Shown here one piece after another: positions 19,495 through 30,414 of a stretch of DNA of 64,000 nt. The notes below the pieces were generated by a model. That model ran no database searches. It saw only the letters and a list, made by a program, of their open reading frames with translations, and was not told the origin of the DNA. Numbering within the stretch: the stretch's first letter is position 1; each line of letters opens with the position of its first letter. The DNA comes from Roseibium polysiphoniae (lineage in GTDB: Bacteria; Pseudomonadota; Alphaproteobacteria; Rhizobiales; Stappiaceae). The stretch lies in NCBI RefSeq assembly GCF_014842925.1, contig NZ_JACYXJ010000002.1:372001-436000 (forward strand), in the 5' to 3' direction. The position numbers and the translations under genes are program-made.

Positions 19495-19561
19495 TTACCT
19501 CCCCAAATTGAAAATTGTTACTTTGGCCGCTCGCGGCTGATGCCGATATTTGGTTCAGCGA

Positions 19562-19879
19562 CTAGCGAAAATTGCGCCGGGACTGGATGACATTGTCCAG
19601 GAGACGGCGTGCTGTTTCGAGGCGAATGGCGAGAACGTCGTCTTCTTTCAGGGCGGGTGAGGGGGCGTGCTCATTTGCGGTGTTGCTGGTCTGAGATGCC
19701 GGCTGGGAGCGATAGCTGGAACGGCTCTCGGCCTCGGCGGAGCGGGCGCTGACCTCCTTCTCGAGGTGAGGCATGATGCGCGCCAGAAGATCTGGATCGT
19801 CCGGGCCGACGTGCTGGTTCTCGCCGAGAAAGCGGTCATAATGCTCTTCTGCGAGTTGCGCGATCGCCCTGAGATCCAT
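19562..19879 (-). CDS. Hypothetical protein, 105 residues
   Basis: The product is soluble and polar, with a helical N-terminus (MDLRAIAQLAEEHYDRF), a Ser/Ala-rich low-complexity middle around residues 45-75 and a charged helical C-terminus (ETARRLLDNVIQSRRNFR). No motif or family is recognised. It lies between tRNA-Val and the LuxR-type gene on the same strand as the latter. Coding is supported by amino-acid composition rather than homology; the overlapping frames look less protein-like. Confidence 0.5.
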   Translation of the reverse strand: MDLRAIAQLAEEHYDRFLGENQHVGPDDPDLLARIMPHLEKEVSARSAEAESRSSYRSQPASQTSNTANEHAPSPALKEDDVLAIRLETARRLLDNVIQSRRNFR

Positions 19880-19961
19880 TCACCCTGTCTCCGTCGGATT
19901 TCAGACAAACACTGCCTGGAAATTGATTAATCCGGCCTTGTTGCTGCCGGGGTAAAATTAC

Positions 19962-20627
19962 CTATTGGCCCTCTGTTTTGCCGCGTAAACGTGTGCTGAC
20001 TGCCAGAGCCGTGAGGTGTGTGACGTTTTTGGCGCCGTATTTGGTCCTCAGATCTAGAATGCGGTGTTCGACTGTGCGTTGAGACAGCTCAAGTCGTTCG
20101 GCGATTTCCCTGGCGGTGCGCCCAAGAAGGATCATGTCCAGCACCTCGGTTTCACGCGCGGTCAACTTGGGCGTCTCGACCGGGAGCGGCAACACCAGCC
20201 GGGGCAGGGTGAAACCTATTGCCCAGGAGGACCTTCCGGATGTCTTTTTTTCCGGCAGGATCAGACGGTCATAAATGAAATAGCGTGAGTTTGCCTTTGC
20301 CTCGACAGTATCTACGATGGGATGTCGACTGTCGCGCGCGGTGGCATAGACGGGGGCGACGTTGTCGCGAATGAAAATTGGGTCTGGATAGTCGCCGAGA
20401 AAACGGCACCCCTCACGCAGCTGATCTGTTCGCTCGATCAGGTTTTCGATCCGGAAACGGTCGGGAGATTCCTCCTGCATGTCCAGGACATGCAAATTGA
20501 GGCCCGGAAGATCTGCAAGTTTGACGTAGCGCAGGACGTCTGCCGTCGCAGACACTTTCTGGTCTGGTGCGCCGGAAGACCATACATCCAATGCCGCACG
20601 CACGACCTGGTCGAATTTTGACTTCAT
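19962..20627 (-). CDS. LuxR-family transcriptional regulator
   Basis: The 221-residue product has a C-terminal LuxR/GerE helix-turn-helix domain (residues about 153-212) beginning KLTARETEVLDMILLG and including AREIAERLELSQRTVEHR, the recognition-helix region. The N-terminal 150 residues (PDPIFIRDN, SRYFIYDRLILP) could be a PAS-like or other sensory fold, but no autoinducer-domain signature or receiver aspartate motif is evident. No luxI or kinase gene is adjacent, so the signal and targets are unknown. It is transcribed away from the tRNA-Asp pair. Confidence 0.8.
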   Translation of the reverse strand: MKSKFDQVVRAALDVWSSGAPDQKVSATADVLRYVKLADLPGLNLHVLDMQEESPDRFRIENLIERTDQLREGCRFLGDYPDPIFIRDNVAPVYATARDSRHPIVDTVEAKANSRYFIYDRLILPEKKTSGRSSWAIGFTLPRLVLPLPVETPKLTARETEVLDMILLGRTAREIAERLELSQRTVEHRILDLRTKYGAKNVTHLTALAVSTRLRGKTEGQ

Positions 20628-20987
20628 GGTCGCGTCATTTCTGCAATTCTGGAGAGTGCGGTCAGGGGTATGACCACTTGATGCGAGAGATCATATTTAT
20701 CTTCAACAAAAACGGCGTCAATCCGTGACGTAAGGGAAGGTGTGGGCCGAATTCTGCTGGTCTAAGTCGCATTGCCGCGCCGATCGGTGCAGGCTATGTT
20801 CCTTGCCGTATCGGGCGTGGTGTGGTTTTTTATCCACAAGCGAAGGGGCGCCGGTTTGCACTGGTTACGCCGGGTTTTGCGACCTTTCGTAAAATCGACA
20901 TATTACGCTCGTGGCGGCGCTTGACTTCCATCTTCAGCCGCCGTACATCAGCGCCACTTCGCAACGACATCACGTCGCTGCTGCGAA
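20628..20987. other. Intergenic region between the LuxR-type gene and tRNA-Asp
   Basis: 360 nt between divergent units. It should hold the regulator's promoter on the minus strand, where I see no clear box, and on the plus strand a candidate tRNA promoter, TTGCGA (20877-20882) with TATTAC (20901-20906) at 18 bp. No convincing ORF. Confidence 0.35.
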
Positions 20988-21064
20988 GCGGGTGTAGCTC
21001 AGTTGGTTAGAGTGCCGGCCTGTCACGCCGGAGGTCGCGGGTTCGAGTCCCGTCACTCGCGCCA
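20988..21064 (+). tRNA. tRNA-Asp (anticodon GUC), copy 1
   Basis: Acceptor GCGGGTG pairs with CACTCGC (one G-T wobble at position 4), then G and an encoded CCA. Anticodon stem CCGGC/GCCGG with loop CTGTCAC, anticodon GTC. Canonical D- and T-arms. 77 nt. Confidence 0.97.
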
Positions 21065-21114
21065 CTTTCTTCTTAAGTTGAGGGAAGCGGCGCAAAGAAA
21101 ATACCGTTAAGTGT

Positions 21115-21191
21115 GCGGGTGTAGCTCAGTTGGTTAGAGTGCCGGCCTGTCACGCCGGAGGTCGCGGGTTCGAGTCCCGTCACTCGCGCCA
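21115..21191 (+). tRNA. tRNA-Asp (anticodon GUC), copy 2
   Basis: Identical over all 77 nt to the copy 127 nt upstream, including the encoded CCA. The spacer between the copies is not duplicated. The two are probably cotranscribed and separated by processing. Confidence 0.97.
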
Positions 21192-21782
21192 CTTACGGTT
21201 TCTTTTTCTCCCCCCTTGAATACTCCAAATGTGCCGCGACTTCGGTTTGTACCGTCTCGCGTTAGCCCACCTTGTGGATCGTACTTTCTCATTCTGATGC
21301 ATGAGGCTTTCGCCCCGCCAGTAGGCTGAGCCCGGAGTTCTGCGCGCGCATGCTTTGCATTTGTGCCGCTGATAGACTGTCTGACACAGTGAATGTGCCT
21401 GTCTTTTGCCACTGTCAGATCTCTCAGGTTTCTGCGGCGAATTGAAGCTTGCAGGTGTCCTGACTTCGATTCTTTTCGTTGCATGGAACAATCGAAGGCT
21501 GGCCGGTGCGGATAATCTTTTTTGAGTTTTCAACCGCAATGCAATCGGCGGAAAAGGCCGAATTATCCGGGCTTGGGTCAAATCGGGCGGAACCGTGACT
21601 TTCTCATGACCGGCTAGGGACTTGCGTTGATTCAAGCGGTGGGATAAGCGTGCCTTCGCATGTTGGCCAATCAAGCGCTGACAGGCCTTGCTCTTTCTGA
21701 GTGGTTCATGCTGCTCTAGAACAAGGCCTTGAAGGCTGGGTCTCCTCCCGACCCGCCCTCCATATGCAAGGACGCGAAAGAC
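21192..21782. other. Region between tRNA-Asp and the nuo operon
   Basis: 591 nt without a convincing gene. A T-rich stretch (21200-21213) just after the tRNA may end its transcript. The nuo promoter must lie here; the best I see is TTGCGT (21622-21627) with TAAGCG (21645-21650) at 17 bp, which is weak. Minus-strand frames that run into the tRNA are artefacts of tRNA complementarity. Confidence 0.4.
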
Positions 21783-22148
21783 ATGGAAGAACTCTTGCGG
21801 GAATATGTCCCGATCGTCGTGTTCATCGGCATAGCGCTGGTGATCGGCCTCGCGCTGCTCGTCTCACCGTTCCTCATTGCCTACCAAAATCCGGATCCGG
21901 AAAAGCTGTCGGCCTATGAGTGCGGTTTCAACGCCTTCGACGATGCGCGCATGAAATTCGACGTTCGCTTCTATCTGGTTTCGATCCTTTTCATTATCTT
22001 CGATCTGGAAGTCGCCTTCCTGTTTCCCTGGGCCGTCAAGTTCGGTGACCTGGGTTGGTACGGCTTCTGGTCCATGATGGTCTTCCTCGGTGTTCTGACC
22101 ATCGGTTTCATCTATGAATGGAAGAAGGGAGCGCTGGAATGGGATTGA
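21783..22148 (+). CDS. nuoA: NADH-quinone oxidoreductase subunit A
   Basis: A membrane subunit of complex I near the quinone-site junction. The 121-residue product has three transmembrane spans and the conserved loop between spans 1 and 2 with [20 protein letters not shown], whose Cys-Gly-Phe region is typical of NuoA/ND3. The start [10 protein letters not shown] fits the family; 18 upstream codons are open. First gene of the nuo operon; its end overlaps the nuoB start by 10 nt. Confidence 0.96.
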   Translation: MEELLREYVPIVVFIGIALVIGLALLVSPFLIAYQNPDPEKLSAYECGFNAFDDARMKFDVRFYLVSILFIIFDLEVAFLFPWAVKFGDLGWYGFWSMMVFLGVLTIGFIYEWKKGALEWD

Positions 22149-22720
22149 CCACGACACCCGGTCCGCTCGTTGCGGAAAGCCCCAAGGGCATCATTGATCC
22201 CAACACCGGCAAGCCGGTGGGCGCAAACGACCCCTTCTTCATGGAAGTCAACGATGAGTTGGCGGACAAGGGGTTCCTTGTCACCTCCACGGACAATCTG
22301 ATCCAGTGGGCGCGCACAGGCTCCTTGATGTGGATGACCTTCGGTCTTGCGTGCTGCGCCGTTGAAATGATGCAGATGGCGATGCCGCGCTACGATGCAG
22401 AGCGCTTCGGCTTTGCGCCTCGTGCTTCTCCGCGTCAGTCTGACGTCATGATCGTCGCGGGAACCTTGACCAACAAGATGGCGCCGGCGCTTCGCAAGGT
22501 CTACGACCAGATGCCTGAGCCGCGCTATGTGATTTCGATGGGCTCTTGTGCGAACGGCGGTGGCTATTACCATTATTCCTATTCGGTGGTGCGCGGCTGT
22601 GATCGGATTGTTCCGGTGGACATCTACGTCCCTGGTTGTCCTCCCACGGCAGAAGCATTGCTCTACGGCGTCTTGATGCTGCAGAAGAAAATCCGGCGCA
22701 CGGGCACGATCGAGCGCTAA
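22139..22720 (+). CDS. nuoB: NADH-quinone oxidoreductase subunit B
   Basis: Carries the terminal iron-sulfur cluster N2, which hands electrons to quinone in the peripheral arm. The 193-residue product has the four expected ligands: the adjacent Cys72 and Cys73 (LACCAVEMM), Cys137 (MGSCANGG) and Cys167 (VPGCPP). The start MGLTTTPG overlaps nuoA, and GGGAG lies just upstream, indicating translational coupling. The N-terminal 35 residues before the conserved core are a lineage-specific extension. Confidence 0.97.
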   Translation: MGLTTTPGPLVAESPKGIIDPNTGKPVGANDPFFMEVNDELADKGFLVTSTDNLIQWARTGSLMWMTFGLACCAVEMMQMAMPRYDAERFGFAPRASPRQSDVMIVAGTLTNKMAPALRKVYDQMPEPRYVISMGSCANGGGYYHYSYSVVRGCDRIVPVDIYVPGCPPTAEALLYGVLMLQKKIRRTGTIER

Positions 22721-22787
22721 CAGAAATTTGAGTAGGGGCGGGTTCCTGCCCCGACAGAGGGCTCCAACGGAGTGAGGTCTTAAGATC

Positions 22788-23393
22788 ATGGACGAGACAC
22801 TGAAGGAACTGGCCGAGCATATCGAGCTTGCTCTGGGAAGTTCCCTTTTGTCCTGGACCGTCGAATATGGCGAGCTGACGCTTGTCGCCTCCGCGACCGA
22901 CATTCTCGATGTCGTGCGGTACCTGCGCGACAACAGCTCCTGCAAATTCGTCAATCTGACCGACATTTGCGGGGTCGACTGGCCGGCGCGTGAGAAGCGG
23001 TTTGATCTGGTCTATCACTTCCTGTCTCCGGTTCAGAACCAGCGCATCCGTGTGAAGATCGCGACGGACGAAGAAACGCCGGTTGCCTCCCTGACGCCTC
23101 TGTTTCCAGGCGCAGAATGGTTCGAGCGTGAAGCCTACGACATGTACGGCATCCTCTTCTCCGGCCATCCGGACCTGCGCCGCATCCTCACGGATTACGG
23201 CTTCGACGGGTATCCGCTGCGCAAGGACTTCCCGGTCACCGGCTTTGTTGAAGTTCGCTATGACGATGAGAAGAAGCGCGTCGTCTATGAGCCGGTTCGC
23301 CTGAACCAGGAATTCCGCAATTTCGATTTTCTCTCGCCATGGGAAGGCACTGACTACGTGCTGCCGGGCGATGAGAAAGCAACCACGAATTAA
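22788..23393 (+). CDS. nuoC: NADH-quinone oxidoreductase subunit C
   Basis: A hydrophilic 30-kDa-type subunit that packs against NuoD in the peripheral arm. The 201-residue product contains the family signature [10 protein letters not shown] followed by [13 protein letters not shown] and PLRKDFP. NuoC and NuoD are separate genes here, unlike the fused nuoCD of E. coli. It ends 11 nt before nuoD. Confidence 0.96.
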   Translation: MDETLKELAEHIELALGSSLLSWTVEYGELTLVASATDILDVVRYLRDNSSCKFVNLTDICGVDWPAREKRFDLVYHFLSPVQNQRIRVKIATDEETPVASLTPLFPGAEWFEREAYDMYGILFSGHPDLRRILTDYGFDGYPLRKDFPVTGFVEVRYDDEKKRVVYEPVRLNQEFRNFDFLSPWEGTDYVLPGDEKATTN

Positions 23394-23404
23394 GGCTCTC
23401 CCGG

Positions 23405-24589
23405 ATGGCTGAAGCTCAGGTTCGAAACTTCAACATCAACTTTGGTCCGCAGCACCCGGCGGCTCACGGCGTATTGCGTCTTGTGCTCGAGCTGGATGGC
23501 GAGGTCGTGACCCGGGTTGATCCGCATATCGGCCTTCTGCATCGCGGCACGGAAAAGCTGATCGAGCAGAAGACCTATTTGCAGGCGGTGCCATATTTCG
23601 ACCGTCTCGACTATGTGGCTCCCATGAACCAGGAGCATGCCTTTGCCCTGGCTGTCGAGCGTATGCTCGACATCAATGTGCCCATGCGTGGGCAGTTGAT
23701 TCGCGTGCTCTTCTGCGAAATCGGCCGACTGCTGTCGCATCTCTTGAATGTGACCACGCAGGCGCTGGACGTCGGTGCACTGACGCCGCCGGTCTGGGGC
23801 TTCGAGCCACGCGAAGAGCTGATGGTCTTTTATGAGCGGGCTTGCGGCGCACGCCTGCATGCCGCCTACGTCCGTCCAGGCGGTGTTCATCAGGATTTGC
23901 CGCGCGCACTTCTGGATGACATCTGGGATTTCTGTGATCCGTTCCTGCAGACGCTGGACGACATCGAAGGCCTTCTGACCGACAACCGCATCTTCAAGCA
24001 GCGCAACGTCGACATCGGCGTGGTCGATCTGGACGATGCGTGGGCCTGGGGCTTTTCCGGTGTCATGGTACGTGGATCGGGTGCGGCCTGGGATCTTCGC
24101 AAGTCGCAGCCTTATGAGTGCTATGCGGATCTGGATTTCGACATTCCGATCGGCAAGAACGGCGATTGCTACGACCGCTATCTCATCCGCATGGAAGAGA
24201 TGCGCCAGTCCGTGCGGATCATGAAGCAGTGCCTGGAAAAGCTGACCGTGGAAACCGGACCGGTATCGTCTGCTGACGGCAAGATCGTTCCGCCCAAACG
24301 CGGCGAAATGAAGCGTTCCATGGAAGCTCTGATCCATCACTTCAAGCTCTACACAGAAGGCTACCACGTGCCTGCCGGCGAGGTTTATGCCGCCGTAGAG
24401 GCGCCGAAGGGCGAATTCGGTGTCTATCTTGTCGCTGACGGCACGAACAAGCCGTATCGCTGCAAGATCAAGGCGCCTGGATATGCGCATCTTCAGGCGA
24501 TGGACTTTCTGTGCCGTGGGCACCAGCTCGCCGATGTCTCGGCCGTCCTGGGCTCCATGGATATCGTATTCGGCGAGGTCGATCGTTGA
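23405..24589 (+). CDS. nuoD: NADH-quinone oxidoreductase subunit D
   Basis: The 49-kDa-type subunit that forms the quinone-binding pocket with NuoB, evolutionarily related to NiFe hydrogenase large subunits. The 394-residue product has the N-terminal signature [13 protein letters not shown], with the pocket His in the HPAAHG loop, followed by HRGTEKLIE, and ends in the conserved VFGEVDR tail. It lies in the peripheral arm facing the cytoplasm. Confidence 0.97.
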   Translation: MAEAQVRNFNINFGPQHPAAHGVLRLVLELDGEVVTRVDPHIGLLHRGTEKLIEQKTYLQAVPYFDRLDYVAPMNQEHAFALAVERMLDINVPMRGQLIRVLFCEIGRLLSHLLNVTTQALDVGALTPPVWGFEPREELMVFYERACGARLHAAYVRPGGVHQDLPRALLDDIWDFCDPFLQTLDDIEGLLTDNRIFKQRNVDIGVVDLDDAWAWGFSGVMVRGSGAAWDLRKSQPYECYADLDFDIPIGKNGDCYDRYLIRMEEMRQSVRIMKQCLEKLTVETGPVSSADGKIVPPKRGEMKRSMEALIHHFKLYTEGYHVPAGEVYAAVEAPKGEFGVYLVADGTNKPYRCKIKAPGYAHLQAMDFLCRGHQLADVSAVLGSMDIVFGEVDR

Positions 24590-24670
24590 TGATTGGGCCG
24601 CGCACATCTCATTCGACCCTGGCAGCCGCCCTTTCGGCTCCGGTCATCGAAACAGGACGGGGATAGCACC

Positions 24671-25915
24671 ATGGCGGTTCGCAGACTTGCCGCGGAACAA
24701 CCTGACAGTTTTGCCTTCACCGAGAAGAACCTCGCGTGGGCGAAGAAGCTGATCGACCGGTACCCAGCGGGACGGCAGGCGTCTGCCGTGATTCCGCTGT
24801 TGTGGCGTGCCCAGGAACAGCATGACGGCTGGGTGTGTGAGCCTGCGATCCGCTACATCGCGGACCTTCTCGACATGCCGCACATTCGCGTTCTGGAAGT
24901 CGCGACGTTCTACACGATGTTTCAGCTGCAGCCTGTGGGCAAGAAGGCTCACATTCAGGTGTGCGGAACAACACCGTGTCAGCTGCGTGGGTCTGAAGAG
25001 CTGATCAACATCTGCAAGAGCCGCATTGCCAAGCACATGCACGAGATTTCCGAGGACGGCATGTTCTCCTGGGAAGAGGTGGAGTGCCTGGGTGCCTGCG
25101 TGAATGCACCGATGGTGCAGATCTTCAAGGACACGTACGAAGATCTGACACCGGACAGCTTCAACGCCCTGCTTGACGACATTTCCGCAGGCAAGGAAGT
25201 GACACCCGGCCCGCAGAACGGTCGCCGTTTTGCAATGGCTGAAGGCGGTCAAACCAGCCTGACCGAAATTGACGACGACACCAAGGGCGTGCTGCCTGTG
25301 CCACATCTGGTCGACGGCAACGAGAAAGCGTCTCACGCTTTCGCCGGCGGCCCGATCAATGCTGATGGCAACGATTATGATGGCGTGCCGACGCCGGCCG
25401 AAGATGCTGTCGCGAAGGTGAAAGCCGCCTTTGCCGCCAAGCAGGCGGGCGAGAGCGTTGCAGAGACGGAAAAGAAGGTCGAGAAGGCTGCCGAAAAGCC
25501 ATCCGAGCCGAAACCCGTCTCAAAGGCCAAGCCCAAGAGCGCTGAAGCCCCGGCAGAACCGGCTGCGGCGAAGAAGGCACCTGCTGCAGCTGCGGCGGTA
25601 ACTGATGTTGCTGAGAAAGAGCCCGAGATTCTCAAGGAAGCGCGCGGCGGCAAGCCGGACGACCTGAAGCAGCTCAAGGGCGTCGGGCCGAAGCTTGAAA
25701 CAACCTTGCATGAGCTCGGCTTCTTCCATTTCGATCAGGTCGCCAACTGGGGACCGGCTGAGATCGCCTGGGTCGACAGCCGCTTGAAGTTCAAGGGCCG
25801 CATCGAACGGGATGGCTGGGTTGCTCAGGCCAAGATCCTTGCCGAAGGCGGGGAAACGGAATTTTCCAAGCGTGTTGCCAAGGGCACCGTGCCCTCCAGC
25901 AAGAACGAAGGGTAG
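24671..25915 (+). CDS. nuoE: NADH-quinone oxidoreductase subunit E with long C-terminal extension
   Basis: The 24-kDa-type subunit carrying the 2Fe-2S cluster N1a near the FMN site. The ligands are Cys98, Cys103 (CGTTPC), Cys139 and Cys143 (CLGAC). The product is 414 residues, more than twice the 166 of E. coli NuoE. After the core (about 1-190) come an Ala/Lys/Pro-rich linker (about 250-315) and a compact C-terminal domain starting [14 protein letters not shown], which looks like a helix-hairpin-helix fold. Such extensions recur in alphaproteobacteria; the role is not known to me. The start [10 protein letters not shown] follows the family; the upstream 26 codons are discounted. Confidence 0.94.
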   Translation: MAVRRLAAEQPDSFAFTEKNLAWAKKLIDRYPAGRQASAVIPLLWRAQEQHDGWVCEPAIRYIADLLDMPHIRVLEVATFYTMFQLQPVGKKAHIQVCGTTPCQLRGSEELINICKSRIAKHMHEISEDGMFSWEEVECLGACVNAPMVQIFKDTYEDLTPDSFNALLDDISAGKEVTPGPQNGRRFAMAEGGQTSLTEIDDDTKGVLPVPHLVDGNEKASHAFAGGPINADGNDYDGVPTPAEDAVAKVKAAFAAKQAGESVAETEKKVEKAAEKPSEPKPVSKAKPKSAEAPAEPAAAKKAPAAAAAVTDVAEKEPEILKEARGGKPDDLKQLKGVGPKLETTLHELGFFHFDQVANWGPAEIAWVDSRLKFKGRIERDGWVAQAKILAEGGETEFSKRVAKGTVPSSKNEG

Positions 25916-25924
25916 GGGGAAGAG

Positions 25925-27223
25925 ATGCTGAAAGATCAGGATCGGATCTTCACCAATATCTACGGGCTCAATGATTGGGGTCTTGAGGGCGCCAAGAAGC
26001 GTGGCCAGTGGGACAACACCAAGGGGTTGCTCGACAAGGGCCGCGACTGGATCATCGACGAGATGAAGGCCTCAGGCCTTCGTGGCCGTGGTGGTGCGGG
26101 TTTCCCGACCGGCTTGAAGTGGTCCTTCATGCCGAAGGCCTCCGATGGACGTCCCGCCTATCTTGTGGTCAACGCCGATGAGTCAGAGCCGGGCACCTGT
26201 AAGGACCGCGAGATTCTTCGTCATGACCCGCATACGCTGGTAGAAGGCTGTCTTGTTGCGGGCTACGCCATGGGCGCGATTGCGGCCTATATCTACGTGC
26301 GCGGTGAATTCATTCGTGAACGTGAGCGTCTGCAGGCGGCGATCGACCAGGCCTATGACGCTGGCCTGATCGGCAAGAACAACAAGAACGGCTACGATTT
26401 CGACATTTATGTCCACCATGGCGCCGGAGCTTATATCTGCGGCGAGGAAACTGCGCTTCTGGAAAGCCTTGAGGGCAAGAAGGGCCAGCCGCGGCTGAAG
26501 CCGCCGTTCCCGGCGAATGTTGGTCTTTATGGTTGCCCGACGACAGTGAACAACGTCGAATCGATTGCGGTTGCACCGACGATCCTGCGCCGTGGCGGTT
26601 CCTGGTTTGCCGGTCTGGGCAAGCCAAACAACACAGGCACCAAGCTTTTCTGCGTCTCCGGCCACGTCAATCAGCCGGCGACCTTCGAGGAAGAACTGGG
26701 CGTGCCCTTCGCCGAGATGATCGAAAGACACTGCGGTGGCATTCGTGGTGGGTGGGACAACCTTCTTGCGGTGATTCCCGGTGGCTCCTCTGTTCCTTGC
26801 CTGACGGCAGAGCAGATCAAGGACACGCCGATGGACTTCGACACGCTGCGTGGCCTTGGCTCCGGTCTTGGAACTGCCGCGGTGATCGTCATGGACAAGT
26901 CCACAGACATCATCAAGGCAATCGCCCGCCTCAGCTATTTCTACAAGCATGAAAGCTGCGGACAGTGTACACCCTGCCGTGAGGGAACCGGCTGGATGTG
27001 GCGGGTCATGGAACGGATGGTCAAGGGCCAGTCGTCCTATGAGGAAATCGACATGCTGTTCAATGTGACGAAGCAGGTCGAAGGCCACACAATTTGTGCA
27101 CTCGGAGACGCGGCTGCATGGCCGATCCAGGGGCTGATCAAGAACTTCAGGCCTGTGGTTGAGCAGCGCATTGACGACTATGTCGCCAAGGCTAAACCTG
27201 CACCATTGGTTGCGGCCGAGTGA
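25925..27223 (+). CDS. nuoF: NADH-quinone oxidoreductase subunit F
   Basis: The NADH-oxidising 51-kDa-type subunit with FMN and 4Fe-4S cluster N3. The 432-residue product has the glycine-rich nucleotide loop [10 protein letters not shown] (54-63), the FMN-site segment [17 protein letters not shown] and the N3 ligands Cys345, Cys348, Cys351 and Cys391. It starts 9 nt after nuoE with GGGGAAGAG as Shine-Dalgarno. Confidence 0.97.
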   Translation: MLKDQDRIFTNIYGLNDWGLEGAKKRGQWDNTKGLLDKGRDWIIDEMKASGLRGRGGAGFPTGLKWSFMPKASDGRPAYLVVNADESEPGTCKDREILRHDPHTLVEGCLVAGYAMGAIAAYIYVRGEFIRERERLQAAIDQAYDAGLIGKNNKNGYDFDIYVHHGAGAYICGEETALLESLEGKKGQPRLKPPFPANVGLYGCPTTVNNVESIAVAPTILRRGGSWFAGLGKPNNTGTKLFCVSGHVNQPATFEEELGVPFAEMIERHCGGIRGGWDNLLAVIPGGSSVPCLTAEQIKDTPMDFDTLRGLGSGLGTAAVIVMDKSTDIIKAIARLSYFYKHESCGQCTPCREGTGWMWRVMERMVKGQSSYEEIDMLFNVTKQVEGHTICALGDAAAWPIQGLIKNFRPVVEQRIDDYVAKAKPAPLVAAE

Positions 27224-27251
27224 TGCGGAAACGGGATTTGGAGAGCAGGCG

Positions 27252-29348
27252 ATGACAAAGCTGATCATCGACGGCAAGGAAGTAGAAGTCCCAGCGGACT
27301 ACACGCTGCTTCAGGCCTGTGAAGAGGCCGGCGCCGAGGTTCCTCGGTTTTGCTACCACGACAGGCTGTCGATCGCCGGCAACTGCCGCATGTGCCTTGT
27401 CGAGGTCAAGGGCGGACCGCCCAAACCAACCGCATCCTGTGCGATGTCGGTCAAGGATCTGCGCCCCGGCCCGAATGGCGAACCGCCCGTTGTTGAAACC
27501 AAGAGCCCGATGGTCAAGAAGGCCCGCGAAGGTGTGATGGAGTTTCTCCTGATCAACCATCCGCTGGATTGCCCGATCTGTGACCAGGGCGGCGAGTGCG
27601 ACCTCCAGGACCAGGCCATGGCCTATGGCGTCGACAACTCGCGTTTCGGCGAGAACAAGCGCGCGGTTGAGAACAAGCACCTGGGTCCGTTGGTCAAGAC
27701 GATCATGACCCGCTGCATTCACTGCACGCGCTGTGTTCGCTTCACCACAGAAGTCGCCGGTGTGTCTGACATGGGCCTGATCGGCCGCGGTGAAGACGCC
27801 GAAATCACCACCTATCTGGAAGCCGCGCTGTCCTCCGAACTTCAGGGCAACGTCGTTGACCTGTGTCCGGTCGGTGCGCTGACATCCAAGCCTTATGCTT
27901 TCCACGCACGTCCCTGGGAACTGGTCAAAACCGAGAGCATCGATGTGATGGATGCTGTTGGTTCTGCGATCCGGGTCGATACGCGTGGCAAGGAAGTCAT
28001 GCGCATCATGCCGCGTCTCAATGAGGCGGTGAATGAGGAATGGATTTCCGATAAGACCCGTTACATCTGGGATGGTCTGAAGACGCAGCGGCTTGACCGG
28101 CCTTATGCCAAGAAAGACGGCCGTCTTCAGCCAGTGTCCTGGAGTGAGGCGTTCCAGATCATTGCAGACAAGGTCGGCACGCTCGACGGCTCCAAGATTG
28201 GTGCTGTCGCGGGAGATCTTGCAAGCGTCGAGGAAATGTTCGCGCTCAAGAGCCTGATGACGTCGCTTGGCTCTGCCAACATCGACTGTCGCCAGGATGG
28301 TGCCGCGCTGGATCCGGCCAAGGGCCGCGCCAGCTACCTCTTCAACGCCACCATCGAGGGCATTGAAGACGCAGACGCTGTGCTGATTATCGGCTCCAAC
28401 CCGCGCATTGAGGCTCCGGTGCTCAACGCACGTATCCGCAAGCGCTGGCGTCATGGCGACCTGAAGGTCGGCGTGATCGGCGAAGCCGCGGATCTGACCT
28501 ATGAAACAACCTATCTCGGGGCTGGTACTGACACGCTTTCAGATCTTGTCGCCGGCAAGAACAGCTTCGTCGATGTCCTGAAAGGCGCCAAGAAGCCACT
28601 GATCATCGTTGGTCAAGGAGCACTTGCCCGCGTGGACGGCGTTTCCGTACTGGCGAATGCTGCGAAGCTTGCAAAAGCTGTTGGCGCCATCAGCGAGGAC
28701 TGGAACGGTTTCTCGGTGCTCCACACGGCGGCGTCGCGCGTTGGCGGACTGGATATCGGTTTCGTTCCAGCTGAGGGTGGCAAGTCGATTGCTGCCATGC
28801 AGGATGCAGCCTCCAAGGGAGACCTTGAAGCCCTGTTCCTGCTCGGCGCTGACGAGATGGATATGTCGGCCTTTGGCAATGCCTTTGTCGTCTACATCGG
28901 AACGCACGGCGATCGCGGCGCTCATGGCGCCGATGTGATCCTGCCCGGTGCAGCCTATACAGAGAAGTCTGGAACCTATGTGAACACGGAAGGCCGTGTT
29001 CAGATGGCCGACCGCGCTGGCTTCCCTCCAGGGGACGCGCGCGAAGACTGGGCGATCCTGCGTGCGCTGTCTGCGGTGCTCGGCAAGACCTTGCCGTTCG
29101 ACTCTCTGGGCGCATTGCGGGCGCTTCTGTGCGAAGCCCATCCTCATTTCCTTTCCATCGATGCGATCGAGGTCGGCTCATCAGCCGATGTTGCGGAGCT
29201 GGCGAAGGGTGCAGGCAAGATGGAAGCGGCAGGCTTTGCCAACGCCATCACCGAGTTTTATCTGACGAACCCGATTGCACGTGCATCGGCCGTGATGGCG
29301 GAATGTTCCGCCCTGGCCAAGGCGCGCGCGGCCGAAGCAGCGGAATAA
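27252..29348 (+). CDS. nuoG: NADH-quinone oxidoreductase subunit G
   Basis: The 75-kDa-type iron-sulfur subunit that wires electrons from NuoF/NuoE toward NuoI. The 698-residue product has an N-terminal 2Fe-2S ferredoxin domain ([18 protein letters not shown]), the His-Cys3 cluster segment [18 protein letters not shown], a 4Fe-4S segment [12 protein letters not shown], then a molybdopterin-oxidoreductase-like domain that serves structurally without cofactor. The start [14 protein letters not shown] begins the ferredoxin fold; 31 upstream codons overlap nuoF and are not used. Confidence 0.97.
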   Translation: MTKLIIDGKEVEVPADYTLLQACEEAGAEVPRFCYHDRLSIAGNCRMCLVEVKGGPPKPTASCAMSVKDLRPGPNGEPPVVETKSPMVKKAREGVMEFLLINHPLDCPICDQGGECDLQDQAMAYGVDNSRFGENKRAVENKHLGPLVKTIMTRCIHCTRCVRFTTEVAGVSDMGLIGRGEDAEITTYLEAALSSELQGNVVDLCPVGALTSKPYAFHARPWELVKTESIDVMDAVGSAIRVDTRGKEVMRIMPRLNEAVNEEWISDKTRYIWDGLKTQRLDRPYAKKDGRLQPVSWSEAFQIIADKVGTLDGSKIGAVAGDLASVEEMFALKSLMTSLGSANIDCRQDGAALDPAKGRASYLFNATIEGIEDADAVLIIGSNPRIEAPVLNARIRKRWRHGDLKVGVIGEAADLTYETTYLGAGTDTLSDLVAGKNSFVDVLKGAKKPLIIVGQGALARVDGVSVLANAAKLAKAVGAISEDWNGFSVLHTAASRVGGLDIGFVPAEGGKSIAAMQDAASKGDLEALFLLGADEMDMSAFGNAFVVYIGTHGDRGAHGADVILPGAAYTEKSGTYVNTEGRVQMADRAGFPPGDAREDWAILRALSAVLGKTLPFDSLGALRALLCEAHPHFLSIDAIEVGSSADVAELAKGAGKMEAAGFANAITEFYLTNPIARASAVMAECSALAKARAAEAAE

Positions 29349-29363
29349 GGGGCAGGGACAGAC

Positions 29364-30413
29364 ATGTCGGACTTTATGACGGCCTACGGCTTTCCGTTCC
29401 TCTGGATGGTGTTCCAGAGCGTATTGCTGCTCGTCGTTCTTCTGGTGATCGTCGCCTATGTGCTTTACGCGGACCGCAAGATCTGGGCAGCCGTCCAGAT
29501 TCGCCGCGGCCCGAACGTCGTCGGCCCCTGGGGGCTGTTTCAGAGCTTTGCCGATCTCTTGAAATTCGTCTTGAAAGAGCCGGTTATTCCGTCTGGCTCC
29601 AACAAGGTGCTTTTCCTGCTTGCGCCGCTTGTGTCCGTGATGCTGGCACTGGCGACCTGGGCGGTTATTCCCGTCTCCGAGGGTTGGGTGATTGCCAACA
29701 TCAACGTTGGTGTTCTCTACGTCTTTGCGATTTCCTCGCTCGAGATCTACGGCATCATCATGGGCGGGTGGGCTTCGAACTCGAAGTATCCCTTCCTGTC
29801 AGCGCTCCGCTCCGCGGCGCAGATGGTTTCCTACGAAGTTTCGATCGGTTTCGTCATCGTGACGGTCCTGCTGTGCGCAGGGTCTCTGAACCTGACCGAA
29901 ATCGTATTGTCGCAGCAGACGGGTCTTGCGGACATGCTGGGCGTGCCGTGGCTGGCCTTCCTGAACTGGTATTGGCTGCCACTGTTCCCGATGTTCGTGA
30001 TCTTCTTCATCTCTGCGCTGGCCGAGACGAACCGGCCGCCTTTCGATCTGGCAGAAGCTGAATCGGAGCTGGTTGCGGGCTTCATGGTGGAATACGGCTC
30101 CACGCCGTACATGATGTTCATGCTTGGCGAATATGTCGCCATCTGCCTCATGTGCGCGCTGATGACCATCTTCTTCATGGGTGGGTGGCTGCCGCCGTTC
30201 GACTTTGTTCCCTTCACATGGGTTCCGGGCGTCGTCTGGTTCCTCCTGAAGTGTCTGCTCGGCTTCTTCATGTTCGCGATGGTCAAGGCCATGGTGCCGC
30301 GGTACCGCTATGATCAGCTGATGCGCCTGGGCTGGAAAGTGTTCCTGCCGCTGTCGCTGGCTATGGTCGTGATCGTGGCCGCTGTGCTGATGATCATGGG
30401 CTGGGCGCCATAA
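29364..30413 (+). CDS. nuoH: NADH-quinone oxidoreductase subunit H
   Basis: The membrane subunit that completes the quinone channel and links the peripheral arm to the proton pumps. The 349-residue product has about eight hydrophobic spans and the conserved acidic loops [42 protein letters not shown] and a YGSTPYMMF stretch. Its stop is 1 nt before the GTG of the small following ORF. Confidence 0.96.
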   Translation: MSDFMTAYGFPFLWMVFQSVLLLVVLLVIVAYVLYADRKIWAAVQIRRGPNVVGPWGLFQSFADLLKFVLKEPVIPSGSNKVLFLLAPLVSVMLALATWAVIPVSEGWVIANINVGVLYVFAISSLEIYGIIMGGWASNSKYPFLSALRSAAQMVSYEVSIGFVIVTVLLCAGSLNLTEIVLSQQTGLADMLGVPWLAFLNWYWLPLFPMFVIFFISALAETNRPPFDLAEAESELVAGFMVEYGSTPYMMFMLGEYVAICLMCALMTIFFMGGWLPPFDFVPFTWVPGVVWFLLKCLLGFFMFAMVKAMVPRYRYDQLMRLGWKVFLPLSLAMVVIVAAVLMIMGWAP

Positions 30414-30414
30414 G

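Noticed and set aside
19271..19540. Plus-strand ORF with SSVGRAPRLHRGCREFESL
   Set aside because: This is the translation of the tRNA-Val gene itself, a recurrent false gene call.
21134..21484. Minus-strand ORF ending SDGTRTRDLRRDRPAL
   Set aside because: The end is the complement of tRNA-Asp; this peptide pattern is a well-known artefact of translating tRNA genes backwards. The upstream part has no protein-like features.
23390..24607. 405-codon minus-strand ORF
   Set aside because: Antisense to nuoD; shadow frame.
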